A stretch of 64,000 nt of DNA. It comes from Bizionia paragorgiae. GTDB taxonomy: Bacteria; Bacteroidota; Bacteroidia; Flavobacteriales; Flavobacteriaceae. This document shows, in pieces, positions 7,057-16,407 of the stretch; within the stretch, counting starts at the first letter, position 1, and each line of letters opens with the position of its first letter. Location: the NCBI RefSeq assembly GCF_900107625.1, contig NZ_FNQK01000010.1:84570-148569 (forward strand), in the 5' to 3' direction. The translations under genes were made by a program, and so were the position numbers. Under the pieces are notes generated by a model, which was not told where the DNA came from, ran no database searches, and saw nothing but the letters and a program-made list of their open reading frames with translations.

Positions 7057-9891
7057 GTGTTAAAACAAGTATTACACAAAACATTTGGATTAAGAGATGG
7101 TGAAATACACATCTCTTTTTTAATGCAATTGTATGTGTTTTTAATTATTACGGTTTTACTCATTGTAAAGCCAACCGTCAACGCACTTTTCTTATCGCGT
7201 CTAGGTGCAGAGCATCTTCCGTATGGTTATATCTTAGTTGCAGGTATAGCTGTAATTACTTCTTATTTTTACAATAAGGCACTGCGAAAGTTTTCAATTC
7301 TTAATGTCACCATTATTTCATTGATCAGCTTTAGTCTTAGCTTTATTTTACTGAGTGTTTTTATTCAATTCGCGCTTTTAAATGATGTATTACTCTACAT
7401 TTATTATTTAGGGGTTTCACTTTTCGCAGTAATTGCCACCTCACAATTTTGGATTTTAGCTAATATGGTTTATAATTCAAGAGAAGCCAAGCGCATCTTT
7501 GGTTTTATTGGTGCCGGAGCAATTGCGGGAGGTATATTTGGAGGCTATCTTACCAGTATTATTGCCTCTAATTTCGGAAACAAGACTGTCGTACTCTTAG
7601 CAGGACTATTAATTTTATTGTGCATTCCTATTTTAAAGAAAATCTGGAAACTGCGCATTCGTAAAATGAACATCTATGTCCGTAAACAACGTAAAGCAAA
7701 TAAAACAGATGTCGAGGATTCTTCGATTATCTTAATTTCTAAATCAAAACACTTAACCTATCTTGCCTTTATTACAGGAATAGGAGTAGTGGTTGCTAAA
7801 TTAGTCGACTTTCAGTTTAGTGATTTTGCGTATAAAGCCATTAGTGATCCTGATGAGCTTGCAACCTTTTTCGGATTCTGGTTTTCTACATTTAATGTTA
7901 TTGCTCTAGTGCTTCAGCTGTTTTTAACTAACCGTATACTGAGTAAGTTAGGCGTGTCATCGACACTACTTATTTTACCTTTAGGTATAGCTTTAGGCTG
8001 CTTATTGTTTTTAACCTTTCCAGAATTATGGGTGCTTGTAATTATTAAGGGGATAGATGGGAGTTTTAAACAATCCCTCAACAAAGCAGCAGTTGAATTG
8101 TCTATTTTACCCATTCCATTACTTATAAAAAACCAAGCTAAATCGTTTATAGATGTCGTTGTAGATAGTATTGCCACAGGAATCTCTGGCTTCATGTTAC
8201 TTTTCTTAATTCGACGTTTAGAGCTCAGTAGTTCCTACATCACCGTTATTGTATTACTCTTTGTATTTGTTTGGATTATATTAATTTATAGACTTCGAGA
8301 GGCCTATTACGAATCATTTCGTGAAAATATTCAAAGAAATATTTCTGTAGACTCTAAAAGTAAGAAGAAGCAGAAAAACGACACTACAATTAGTGTGGCT
8401 CTAGATATTTTAAATAATGGTAATGAAGAAGATATTATTGCTTTACTAAAACATATTAGTAGCTACAAATTAAGAAATTTAAAACCTAATGTCATTCATT
8501 TATTAGATCATGACTCTCATGATGTTAAAAATGAAGCTATTAAACATTTATATGACTACGATAAGGGTACAGCGATAGAGAAAGTACAGCAATTAGTATA
8601 TATTAAAAATGATGCTCTTGTATTAACAGCCTTAGAGTATATTTTAAACCACTCGTCATTATCAGAAGAACATTTTTTCAATAAATATTTAGACAATCAA
8701 AGTGATTACATTGCTAATGCAGCTTTACTATGCTTAGCTAAAGAAGCATCAAACAACCAACATATAGCAAATCGCTTTCAGTTGGAAACTCGTATTCAGA
8801 ATAGAGTACGGTATTTAAATTCCCCAGAAGGCTTTAGCAGAAAAGAGGCTGTAGGAGAGCTATTAATTACCATTGCTTATTCCGGAATAGAAAAGTATTA
8901 CCCTTTTATTTCCGTCCATTTAAATAATAGAAACCCCTTTATAGTGGCCAAAGCGATTAAAGCCGCAGGGCTAACCAGCCATCAAAAATATATACTCCCC
9001 TTGTTAGAGTACATTGATGATGCGGAGCAGCGCAAAAATGCTATTAAGGCTTTAAAAGAATTTGGACCGCAAATTATAGACACTATTTTAGAATTAGAAA
9101 AAAATGAAACCCTTAAGGATAATATTAAACAACATTTACCACGTGTAATCGAAGCGTTTAAAACCCAGGACGCGGTAAAAGTATTGTTTAGACTCATGCG
9201 AAGTCGTGATATTATTATCCGTTTAGAAGCCGTAAAATCGCTAATTAAACTAAAGAATAATAACAGTGCCTTAGATTTTAATAAACGCCTTCTTAAAAGT
9301 TTAATCTTTAAAGAAAGTAAATATTATAAAACGACAGTGAATGCTATGCTGTCAGTGCGTTATAACATTGAACAGTATAAAGATAACGACGCGTTAACGG
9401 ATAAAGACACCGAAATTTTACTTGCACGACAAAGTATTGAAGAGCTTTTAAAGCAACAACAACATCAAAGTTTAAAATGCATTTTTAAGCTGTTAAGTCT
9501 GCTGTATTATGAAGATGACATTGAAGTAACCTATGCCGGAGTCATTAGCGACGTTAAAGAAGCCCGTGTTAACGCCTTAGAGTTTTTAGATAATCTGATT
9601 CAAAACGATTTAAAACGGCGTTTATTTCCTTTAATAGAACACTTTGTAATAGATGAAGATGCTTATGACACCTCTGTTTTAAAGTTAAAACGACTACCAG
9701 AAAAAGCCTATATCAATATCTTATTAAAGAGTAGAGGTAAGAAGATAAAACTTGAGGTTTTAAATCTTATAAAACAGCTAGAAGATGTGAGCTATCTTCC
9801 CATTGTACTACCTTATAAAAAACATAGAAATAAAGAGGTTAAGTTTTTTGCCTACGACACCATAAACAGCTTACAAGAATTGCAAGCTTAA
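7057..9891 (+). CDS. ATP/ADP translocase (NTT)-like carrier fused to HEAT repeats
   Basis: Residues 1-430 form a polytopic domain with about ten to twelve membrane helices. It resembles the nucleotide (NTP/NDP) transporter family TlcC/NTT: a conserved start GLRDGEIHISFLMQLYVFLI, an early helix with VKPTVNALFLSRLG, and the loop FWILANMVYNSREAKRIFGFIGAGAIAGG. Residues 447-944 are soluble helical repeats of HEAT type (for example ALLKHISSYKLRNLKPNVIHLL, then further pairs of roughly 35 residues). The start is GTG at 7057; no ATG precedes the first helix. The family exchanges ATP for ADP across membranes in obligate intracellular bacteria and plastids; which nucleotide and direction apply here is unknown. 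The gene overlaps the convergent hydrolase gene by four bases at its stop. Confidence 0.82.
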   Translation: MLKQVLHKTFGLRDGEIHISFLMQLYVFLIITVLLIVKPTVNALFLSRLGAEHLPYGYILVAGIAVITSYFYNKALRKFSILNVTIISLISFSLSFILLSVFIQFALLNDVLLYIYYLGVSLFAVIATSQFWILANMVYNSREAKRIFGFIGAGAIAGGIFGGYLTSIIASNFGNKTVVLLAGLLILLCIPILKKIWKLRIRKMNIYVRKQRKANKTDVEDSSIILISKSKHLTYLAFITGIGVVVAKLVDFQFSDFAYKAISDPDELATFFGFWFSTFNVIALVLQLFLTNRILSKLGVSSTLLILPLGIALGCLLFLTFPELWVLVIIKGIDGSFKQSLNKAAVELSILPIPLLIKNQAKSFIDVVVDSIATGISGFMLLFLIRRLELSSSYITVIVLLFVFVWIILIYRLREAYYESFRENIQRNISVDSKSKKKQKNDTTISVALDILNNGNEEDIIALLKHISSYKLRNLKPNVIHLLDHDSHDVKNEAIKHLYDYDKGTAIEKVQQLVYIKNDALVLTALEYILNHSSLSEEHFFNKYLDNQSDYIANAALLCLAKEASNNQHIANRFQLETRIQNRVRYLNSPEGFSRKEAVGELLITIAYSGIEKYYPFISVHLNNRNPFIVAKAIKAAGLTSHQKYILPLLEYIDDAEQRKNAIKALKEFGPQIIDTILELEKNETLKDNIKQHLPRVIEAFKTQDAVKVLFRLMRSRDIIIRLEAVKSLIKLKNNNSALDFNKRLLKSLIFKESKYYKTTVNAMLSVRYNIEQYKDNDALTDKDTEILLARQSIEELLKQQQHQSLKCIFKLLSLLYYEDDIEVTYAGVISDVKEARVNALEFLDNLIQNDLKRRLFPLIEHFVIDEDAYDTSVLKLKRLPEKAYINILLKSRGKKIKLEVLNLIKQLEDVSYLPIVLPYKKHRNKEVKFFAYDTINSLQELQA

Positions 9892-11204
9892 TTCCCAGAA
9901 TCGTCAGCATCATCTTTGTACACTTCTTCTTTTACTTCTGTTTTGTTGTCTTTATTATTTTTATTGATGATATCGTCAATTTTACTAGCTAGATACATAT
10001 GCGCTCCTGCAGAATTCTTATTCAACACGTTAGACATTAAGCAGACAATATATTTTGTGCCATTAGGATGTTCTACGATGATAACCGAATTCATATAATT
10101 AAATACATTACCCGCATAGTCACTACAGTTTGGATTTTTGGTACGGTCACATTTATAATAACTTCCCGATTTAAAATAAACGGCTGCGCTATCCAAACGC
10201 GGTGATCTCGCATAGCGAATACGTCTATCGGTACTATAAAGCAAGCGTTTCATTTCTAAGCTTGTTTCGTGATCGACTATAGCGCCTTGTTCTAGCTTTA
10301 CTAAAAATTGCATTAACCCTTTTGGCGTTCCAATACTACCACCTTTGCGTCCTACATACTTTTCTGGACCACGTGTAAACAGTCCGCCTAATTTCCAATC
10401 ATTTTCAGCGATTCCCATATTTAATAAAGGTTCATTAACAACGGCATGCGCCAAGTTAGTTAACGAATCTCTAGAGGTTTCTTTAAAAAATGCATCCGTT
10501 TTTTCTTGGTTAAGGAAAAAATACTCCGAACCAAAGGCACGCATTAACATAGCTTCACGATACACCACACTAGCGGCACCATTATTACTTACAGACACCA
10601 TGTGATCTAACCATTCGTATAGAGAAAACTCATCACTTGCCACCACGCGTCGTTTTGTTAGTTTGTTTTTCTCAATATCGTAAACAGGAATGGTGTGGTG
10701 ATCTCCAGTTCCCCAATACCCAGAAGTTACTCGAGTGTTTTTAAGGTAAAAAGCACGATCTTCCCAAGAATCAGGACACAATTCGCTAAGCTCCGTCATT
10801 AAAGCGACTAAAACCGCTAATTTCCCTACACTTCCAGGTTGATACCCTACATGCTCGCGATAAGCCGCATACTTTAAATCTTCAGGATTACTCATATCTA
10901 AAATTGCTGCCGAATAACCACTACCAGGAAACAATGCACGAACCTCTTTTGTAAACGCGTCATCTTCCTTTAATAGCACATCCATACTATCTTTAGATCG
11001 CGATTTTAAATTGAGTTTAATGTCTGCCAAGTTTAAATAAGCTCCAGCTGGAATTCTGTTGTACGGAATACTGTCGACTTGAATTTTTCTTAAATGGTAG
11101 AGTCTTGAAATACCGGTAGACTCATAACCATCAATAGGGTAGGAGATAAAACCGAAGGACAAGATTATACAAAAACTTATGGTAAAATAGAATAGTTTTT
11201 TCAT
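9888..11204 (-). CDS. Envelope serine hydrolase, beta-lactamase-like, 438 residues
   Basis: A hydrophobic N-terminus (residues 1-21) acts as a signal peptide or anchor. Active-site motifs are Ser125-x-x-Lys128 (GSVGK), Ser206-Asn207-Asn208, and Lys345-Ser346-Gly347 (KSGS). The protein is longer than a class A beta-lactamase, with an N-terminal extension of about 90 residues before the catalytic domain and a charged, Lys/Asp-rich C-terminal tail. It directly follows the dikinase gene (start of this gene and stop of the dikinase share one base, 11204), so the two are translationally linked. It is convergent with the NTT-HEAT gene, with interlocking stop codons. The substrate is unknown. Confidence 0.85.
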   Translation of the reverse strand: MKKLFYFTISFCIILSFGFISYPIDGYESTGISRLYHLRKIQVDSIPYNRIPAGAYLNLADIKLNLKSRSKDSMDVLLKEDDAFTKEVRALFPGSGYSAAILDMSNPEDLKYAAYREHVGYQPGSVGKLAVLVALMTELSELCPDSWEDRAFYLKNTRVTSGYWGTGDHHTIPVYDIEKNKLTKRRVVASDEFSLYEWLDHMVSVSNNGAASVVYREAMLMRAFGSEYFFLNQEKTDAFFKETSRDSLTNLAHAVVNEPLLNMGIAENDWKLGGLFTRGPEKYVGRKGGSIGTPKGLMQFLVKLEQGAIVDHETSLEMKRLLYSTDRRIRYARSPRLDSAAVYFKSGSYYKCDRTKNPNCSDYAGNVFNYMNSVIIVEHPNGTKYIVCLMSNVLNKNSAGAHMYLASKIDDIINKNNKDNKTEVKEEVYKDDADDSGN

Positions 11205-14125
11205 TAGTATAGCGCCGTGGATAAAGCCACGTGTTTATTTAAATTAATATTAGGCGAAATAGATATCAAATATTCTGAACTTTTAGCTTGCTTGTTTTCT
11301 ACAAAAGGGCGGATTTGAAACAGCCACAGTTTATCGTCTTTAAAACCAAATTCTACATCATAGGCTTGATCTGCATCAGATGTGTTTCCTACTGTTTCCC
11401 TGATTGTTTTTGCTAATACTCGAATATCCTCTATATTTTTTTCATTTAATATAGGAGCGTTGTACGACGTGTAATAGGTTTTTGTCCCACCAACACTTGG
11501 TAATCGAATGTAATTAGGTTGTCTTGCAGGCGCCAATAATTCAGAGCTGTTTTTAGTAATTAATCGCGTTTCTGCCGATTGTCCGTCGACAGCACCACCA
11601 GCGCCACGGCTGAAAGCAACTGTTAAGTCGTTAGCATTACCTGTATTAATTCCTTTAGTAATCATAACTCCAGAATAATCTACATCGACACTTGGAATGA
11701 TTAAAATAGAAGGGAAAACGTTCTCCGGATTCGATAAATACTTTTGCCTCCATTTAAAACTACGTTCGGTATAGGCAGAAGCCCAAACCTGCTTGATTCC
11801 TTTTAAAATAGCTTCCTCCGAAACGATATTAAATAAGGTCAAGTTTAAACCAGCGCCGGTAAACTCTTTAAGGTCCTCCATATTAGTATCACTTCTTAAA
11901 AACACGGGCACTGTCCCTAACGCACCATTAAAAGCGTCTTTAAAACTAGCTTTTATATCCTTTTCAAAAGCGCTACTTAAAGGCATCGCTATAATAGCTT
12001 TATGTAATTTGGTTAAGTTTTCTAATTGAAAAGCTTCTATACTTGCTTCATCTGTATTCTCTACACGCATAGCTTCCGCTTTTAAAAACGTATCGGTTAA
12101 ATAGGTCCAATAGCTTTTTCCTTCGCCAGGCATTTGTTGATCCATATGCGATCTAAACACACCAAAGGGAATCACCAAACCTTCTACTACTTGTTCCGGA
12201 AATAAGTGTTTAAGCTCTCCCAAGTTTGCAGCTTTAGGACCGCATAGTTTTCCCGAGTTAACGGCACGTACATCACGCATATTTAAAACTTCATTGGTAT
12301 CCAATTTAATATCTTCAACAGGGACTGCTATTCTATTTTTAGTTTTTTCGGTTTTAGAAAACAAGTCTTTTTCCTCTTCAGTCATATCGCCTTCCACTTT
12401 TAAAATAACATGGCCTTGGTTAGACACTGCGTAGAACACATTTTTACCGTCGTAAGCTTTTAAATCCTTTAGATTCTCGTAGGATAAGGCTGCGTTTGGA
12501 ATACCTAAATTCCGTGCTAACAGTTGCACATGGGATACTAAATTCCCTTCTGAAACGGTCATAATACCTGCTACAGGCTTTAAATCGGAAGGCGGTTTTT
12601 CAAAAATATAAATGTTATTAGAGTTTACGTTAACTTCTTCGGGGTTTCCGTCTACAACCATGAGTTTCCCAAAGGCGTACCCCGGATTTAACCCGCGAAT
12701 TGCTGTTTGATTTTTAAGGTCTACAACGGCATTATTAATGTTTGAAAGCTTCGCGATTAACGCTCCTAATTCACTCACTTCTTCACCAAGGTTTAACGAG
12801 ATACTACTACGTACTTTGTCGTCTATAAAACCATAGGCAAGTGGTTCGAATTTAGTATAGGTATTTACTTCCTCTTGATAATTTGCTTTAACCATTGTCG
12901 TTGTCCATTCTACAATACTACGACTCACATTAAGCACAGCGTGCAGTGTTTTTAATGTTGTTTTTTCTCCAGAAATCTGTGGTAATAATTGCGATTCGAT
13001 GGCATCATACTCCCAAGATTCAATTAAACCAGTTCCTAAAGTAGCGCAAGCTAAAGTGTTTATTTTATATAAGTTATCGATTATATTTTCTGACTCCCAT
13101 TCTTGTGATTCTTTTAATAAAGTATTTTCTAATTGTATAGATAAGTCTAAAATTGCTAGTCGGTTTTTACTGTATTTAAAATCGGTAATATGCGTTCTTA
13201 TTGTATATAAAACGTTGGCTATTGCCGAAGATATTTGTTCTGGAGTAGAAGCTTGGGTATAGTCTTTTAGAAAGTTTGAAACACTAAGTGTCGCTTCATT
13301 TTTTTCGGTAATTTTTGATAAATCATCTTGTAAAACCTTAAAATCGATAGGAGCATAAAAGGCTTGCATCGTTTTTACTAATGCTTCAAACGCAGTTAAT
13401 TCCTCTGCTTTCAATACAGATGCCTTGGTTTTAAGATAGTTGTTTACAAGTTTTATATCCGAGACTTCTGGCTGGCCATGAATTTTAATTCTGATATCCA
13501 TAAACGACGGATGGTCTTCAGATAATAGTTTAGACTGACTACGCATGAGTTGCGCTATATTATCATCTCCGCTATGGGGAATATCTTTTAAACTTTGGCG
13601 TATTAAATAGTAATTTTGAATAATGAAGTCATCATCCTTTAAGATTTGAATAAAAAAGTCTTTACCCCATGTTTCTTCATCTTCCGATTGGATAGCACCA
13701 CGGTAAAATTGTGCTTTTCTAAGTACCCATCCATTATCAACACTACTTAAGTATTTTCCTATTTGATATTGCTTTAAACGACTAAAATTAGCATTGCGAT
13801 CTAAAAACTCTTTTGGGGATAAGCCTGCTAAAATTTCACCAAAAAATAAGTGATTACTACGTCTTAACTGTAGTGCTGACGCCTTAAAACTTGCGTGTTG
13901 TATTCCGCCTCCAATAGCGTCTGGACAAGGATCTTTAGGCTCTCTTTCTGTGCCGTCTTCACAAAACCATTTAATACGATGGTAGGGGCCACGTGGATCA
14001 TCCTTATAAGTTGAAATCAACTGTGATATCTCCTGAGGCGTTCGTTCTTGTGAATAGGTCTTTAGCGTAAAACAATTGGCAATAAGAAATAGAGCTACAA
14101 ATTTAAGTGTATTCATAAAGTGCAT
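11204..14125 (-). CDS. Secreted PEP-synthase / glucan-water-dikinase-like phosphotransferase
   Basis: A signal peptide spans about residues 4-27 (ending TYSQ before ERTP); the first Met or Met4 could be the start. Residues 30-480 are helical and not assigned. Residues about 480-590 are a phosphohistidine swivel domain with LVSHVQLLARNLGIP; the catalytic His is residue 532. Residues about 615-945 are a PPDK/PEP-synthase ATP-grasp domain: GPKAANLGEL, VIPFGVF, FLRSDTNMEDL, TGAGLN, QVWASAYTERS and the final DVEFGF plus LFQIRPF. The order swivel then ATP-grasp is that of plant glucan water dikinases rather than PEP synthase (ATP-grasp first). All key residues look intact. Export places an ATP-dependent enzyme outside the cytoplasm, which is unusual. 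The acceptor is unknown. Confidence 0.82.
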   Translation of the reverse strand: MHFMNTLKFVALFLIANCFTLKTYSQERTPQEISQLISTYKDDPRGPYHRIKWFCEDGTEREPKDPCPDAIGGGIQHASFKASALQLRRSNHLFFGEILAGLSPKEFLDRNANFSRLKQYQIGKYLSSVDNGWVLRKAQFYRGAIQSEDEETWGKDFFIQILKDDDFIIQNYYLIRQSLKDIPHSGDDNIAQLMRSQSKLLSEDHPSFMDIRIKIHGQPEVSDIKLVNNYLKTKASVLKAEELTAFEALVKTMQAFYAPIDFKVLQDDLSKITEKNEATLSVSNFLKDYTQASTPEQISSAIANVLYTIRTHITDFKYSKNRLAILDLSIQLENTLLKESQEWESENIIDNLYKINTLACATLGTGLIESWEYDAIESQLLPQISGEKTTLKTLHAVLNVSRSIVEWTTTMVKANYQEEVNTYTKFEPLAYGFIDDKVRSSISLNLGEEVSELGALIAKLSNINNAVVDLKNQTAIRGLNPGYAFGKLMVVDGNPEEVNVNSNNIYIFEKPPSDLKPVAGIMTVSEGNLVSHVQLLARNLGIPNAALSYENLKDLKAYDGKNVFYAVSNQGHVILKVEGDMTEEEKDLFSKTEKTKNRIAVPVEDIKLDTNEVLNMRDVRAVNSGKLCGPKAANLGELKHLFPEQVVEGLVIPFGVFRSHMDQQMPGEGKSYWTYLTDTFLKAEAMRVENTDEASIEAFQLENLTKLHKAIIAMPLSSAFEKDIKASFKDAFNGALGTVPVFLRSDTNMEDLKEFTGAGLNLTLFNIVSEEAILKGIKQVWASAYTERSFKWRQKYLSNPENVFPSILIIPSVDVDYSGVMITKGINTGNANDLTVAFSRGAGGAVDGQSAETRLITKNSSELLAPARQPNYIRLPSVGGTKTYYTSYNAPILNEKNIEDIRVLAKTIRETVGNTSDADQAYDVEFGFKDDKLWLFQIRPFVENKQAKSSEYLISISPNINLNKHVALSTALY

Positions 14126-14301
14126 TATAGCGGTTAGTTAGTGTATGTATTTAAAAATACAATAATAAACCATAAAATAACGCTGAAATACTCCAAAAGC
14201 ATTAAATATTAGCTCTTTTCATAAAAATTAAAGCACATTGTATCTTACCGTTATAAATAACACGTCCTTTAAACTAGTTGTTTTTTTATGATTACGACTA
14301 C

Positions 14302-14604
14302 TTACTGCGCTAACGGCTTAAAGTATTTATGGTCTGCATAAAAGGTTCCGAAAGGTAATAAGGAACATAATATGATGATAAAAAATGCTTTATTATCCCA
14401 TTTGTAAGTAGCCCTTAAAAAGATAGCAAAAGCGACATAGGCTACAAATAGTAAACCATGCGGCATGCCTAGCATTTTTACGTATTGCGGATCGTTAGCA
14501 AGGTATTTTAATGGGGTTGCAATAAATAAAAGTAGGATGTATGATAACCCCTCTAAAAACGCAATTATTCTAAACGTACTAAGCATGAAAATTTTTTTTT
14601 TCAA
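14302..14604 (-). CDS. DUF3817 membrane protein
   Basis: This 100-residue membrane protein has three predicted helices (about residues 8-28, 46-63 and 71-90) and the DUF3817 features FRIIAFLEGLSYILLLF and MLGMPHGLLFVAY. Translation may begin at Met1 or at Met7 (MLSTFR); both keep the whole domain. The family often appears as a small integral membrane protein or as the C-terminus of transporters, without a proven function. It is monocistronic and divergent from the DEAD-box helicase gene. Confidence 0.88.
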   Translation of the reverse strand: MKKKIFMLSTFRIIAFLEGLSYILLLFIATPLKYLANDPQYVKMLGMPHGLLFVAYVAFAIFLRATYKWDNKAFFIIILCSLLPFGTFYADHKYFKPLAQ

Positions 14605-14699
14605 AGCTAAGAATAAGCCGGCATTGGTACAAGTATTATTGGTCGTTTTTGTATCTATTAAAATTTAATAATAAAAGGAATTTTCTATTATTGAAACTG

Positions 14700-14707
14700 T
14701 ATTTTTG
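14700..14707 (+). promoter_or_regulatory. -7 promoter box of the DEFD helicase
   Basis: TATTTTTG matches TAnnTTTG exactly and ends 16 bases before the ATG at 14724. This supports the shorter start of the helicase gene rather than the upstream in-frame ATG at 14649. Confidence 0.5.
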
Positions 14708-14723
14708 CAGTTCAAATAAAATT

Positions 14724-16022
14724 ATGAAACTACAAGATCGCATACTCAATAAATTAGGGATTAAAGCATTAAATGCTATGCAGGAAGAAGCTAATTTAGG
14801 TATCATGGCGGCGGATAATGTTATTCTATTGTCACCCACGGGAACAGGTAAGACCTTAGCTTTTTTATTGCCAATTATTAATAGCCTTCAAAATGATATT
14901 GAAGGTATTCAAGTGCTTATTTTAGTGCCGTCTCGCGAACTAGCAATTCAAATTGAACAGGTGGTTCGAGAAATGGGAACAGGATTTAAAGTTAATGCCG
15001 TGTATGGCGGGCGTCCGTTTTCGAAGGATAAAATTGAATTAAGTCATGCTCCAAGTATTTTGGTGGGAACACCGGGTCGTGTGGCCGATCATTTACGTCG
15101 AGAAACCATTAGTGTAAACCAAATTAAAACTTTGGTTTTAGATGAATTTGACAAGTCTTTAGAAGCTGGTTTTGAAGGCGAAATGAGTGAAATTATTTTC
15201 GCCTTATCACATATTGAAAAACGTATTCTAACCTCAGCTACACAAAATATAGAAGTGCCTAAGTTTGTAGGTTTAGAAAATGAAGTTGTTATTGATTATT
15301 CCGATACGGTAGCTTCTAAATTAGCGGTAAAAGCCGTTTTATCACCCGACAAAAATAAATTACAAACCTTGGTCGACCTGCTATGTCATATCGGTAATAA
15401 ACCGGGAATCATTTTTTGTAATTTTAAAGATACCATTCAATTTGTTAGTGATTTTTTAACCGACAATAAGATTGCTCACGGCTGTTTTTATGGGGGATTA
15501 GAGCAAATAGAGCGAGAGCGCGCTCTTATTAAATTTAGAAATGGTACGCATCAAATAATTATTGCAACAGATTTAGCAGCACGAGGCTTAGATATAAATG
15601 AATTGAATTTTATTATTCATTTTCAATTACCATTAAAAGAAGAAGAGTTCACACATAGAAATGGTAGAACAGCTCGTATGAATAGTGAGGGTACGGCTTA
15701 TGTATTACAGTGGGAAGAAGAGCCTTTACCTGAATTTATAAAAACAGATGGGATAGAACGTTTAGATACCAAAAAAGCACCTAAACCAACAGATTGGTCA
15801 ACTTTATTCATTTCTGGAGGTCGTAAAGACAAAATCTCTAAAGGTGATATCGCCGGTTTATTGTTTAAACAAGGGGAACTAAATAAGGACGAATTAGGAA
15901 TTATCGAACTCAAGCAGGACTGCGCTTTTGTGGCTGTACCACGATTTAAAGCAGAAGCGGTTATTGCTAAAACGAATAACACGCGCTTAAAAAAGAAGAA
16001 AGTACGAATTACCTTGGTTTAG
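14724..16022 (+). CDS. DEAD-box RNA helicase with a DEFD motif II
   Basis: This 432-residue ATP-dependent RNA helicase carries the DEAD-box motifs in order: SPTGTGKT (I), PSRELA (Ia), GG and TPGR (Ib), DEFD in place of DEAD (II), SAT (III), RGLDI (V) and HRNGRTAR (VI). After residue 350 there is a basic C-terminal extension that looks like a DbpA-type RNA-binding domain (GDIAGLLFKQGELNKDELG, VAVPRFKAEAVI). I chose ATG 14724 over the in-frame ATG at 14649, because MKLQDRILNKLG is the normal family start and a -7 promoter box lies between the two. A role in ribosome assembly or RNA remodelling is inferred from the family. Confidence 0.9.
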   Translation: MKLQDRILNKLGIKALNAMQEEANLGIMAADNVILLSPTGTGKTLAFLLPIINSLQNDIEGIQVLILVPSRELAIQIEQVVREMGTGFKVNAVYGGRPFSKDKIELSHAPSILVGTPGRVADHLRRETISVNQIKTLVLDEFDKSLEAGFEGEMSEIIFALSHIEKRILTSATQNIEVPKFVGLENEVVIDYSDTVASKLAVKAVLSPDKNKLQTLVDLLCHIGNKPGIIFCNFKDTIQFVSDFLTDNKIAHGCFYGGLEQIERERALIKFRNGTHQIIIATDLAARGLDINELNFIIHFQLPLKEEEFTHRNGRTARMNSEGTAYVLQWEEEPLPEFIKTDGIERLDTKKAPKPTDWSTLFISGGRKDKISKGDIAGLLFKQGELNKDELGIIELKQDCAFVAVPRFKAEAVIAKTNNTRLKKKKVRITLV

Positions 16023-16097
16023 AGAGTAGGCTTCAAACTGATAAAAGGAAGTATAACTAGTATAAGTAAGACAAAAGACTTCAATACTACAATAAAT

Positions 16098-16128
16098 AAA
16101 AAAGCGAGATTAAATATCTCGCTTTTTT
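16098..16128. terminator. Bidirectional intrinsic terminator
   Basis: A 13-pair stem (16098-16110 with 16116-16128) and a five-base loop, with A-run and T-run flanks, lies between the helicase and the convergent Pmp3 gene. Confidence 0.88.
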
Positions 16129-16131
16129 ATT

Positions 16132-16287
16132 TTATTCTTGATTAATATAGAAGGCGTGAATGACTCCAGGAAGCCACCCTAATAAGGTTAGGATTAAATT
16201 AATTAAGAATTTACCTCCTAGGCCATGTTTTAAAAACACACCTAATGGCGGTAAAAGAATAGTAATTAAAATGTTTAGTACAGACAT
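16132..16287 (-). CDS. YqaE/Pmp3 family membrane peptide, 51 residues
   Basis: On the minus strand, ATG at 16287 opens a 51-residue frame ending at 16132. The sequence shows the Pmp3/YqaE signature: two hydrophobic helices, LLPPLGVFLKHGLGG between them, and LILTLLGWLPGVIHAFYI in the second. Family members are small plasma-membrane proteolipids linked to salt and membrane-potential stress. The gene is monocistronic, with a terminator immediately downstream. Its short length makes it easy to miss in automatic annotation. Confidence 0.92.
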   Translation of the reverse strand: MSVLNILITILLPPLGVFLKHGLGGKFLINLILTLLGWLPGVIHAFYINQE

Positions 16288-16407
16288 ATATTTTAGTTTT
16301 TATAGTTGAATAATTCGTTTGAAAGGTACTTAGCTAAAAAGTTAATAGGTTATTTATGTCATTAAATGTATTAATTTCATTGCAAAACTGCAGATGTTTA
16401 ACAGATT

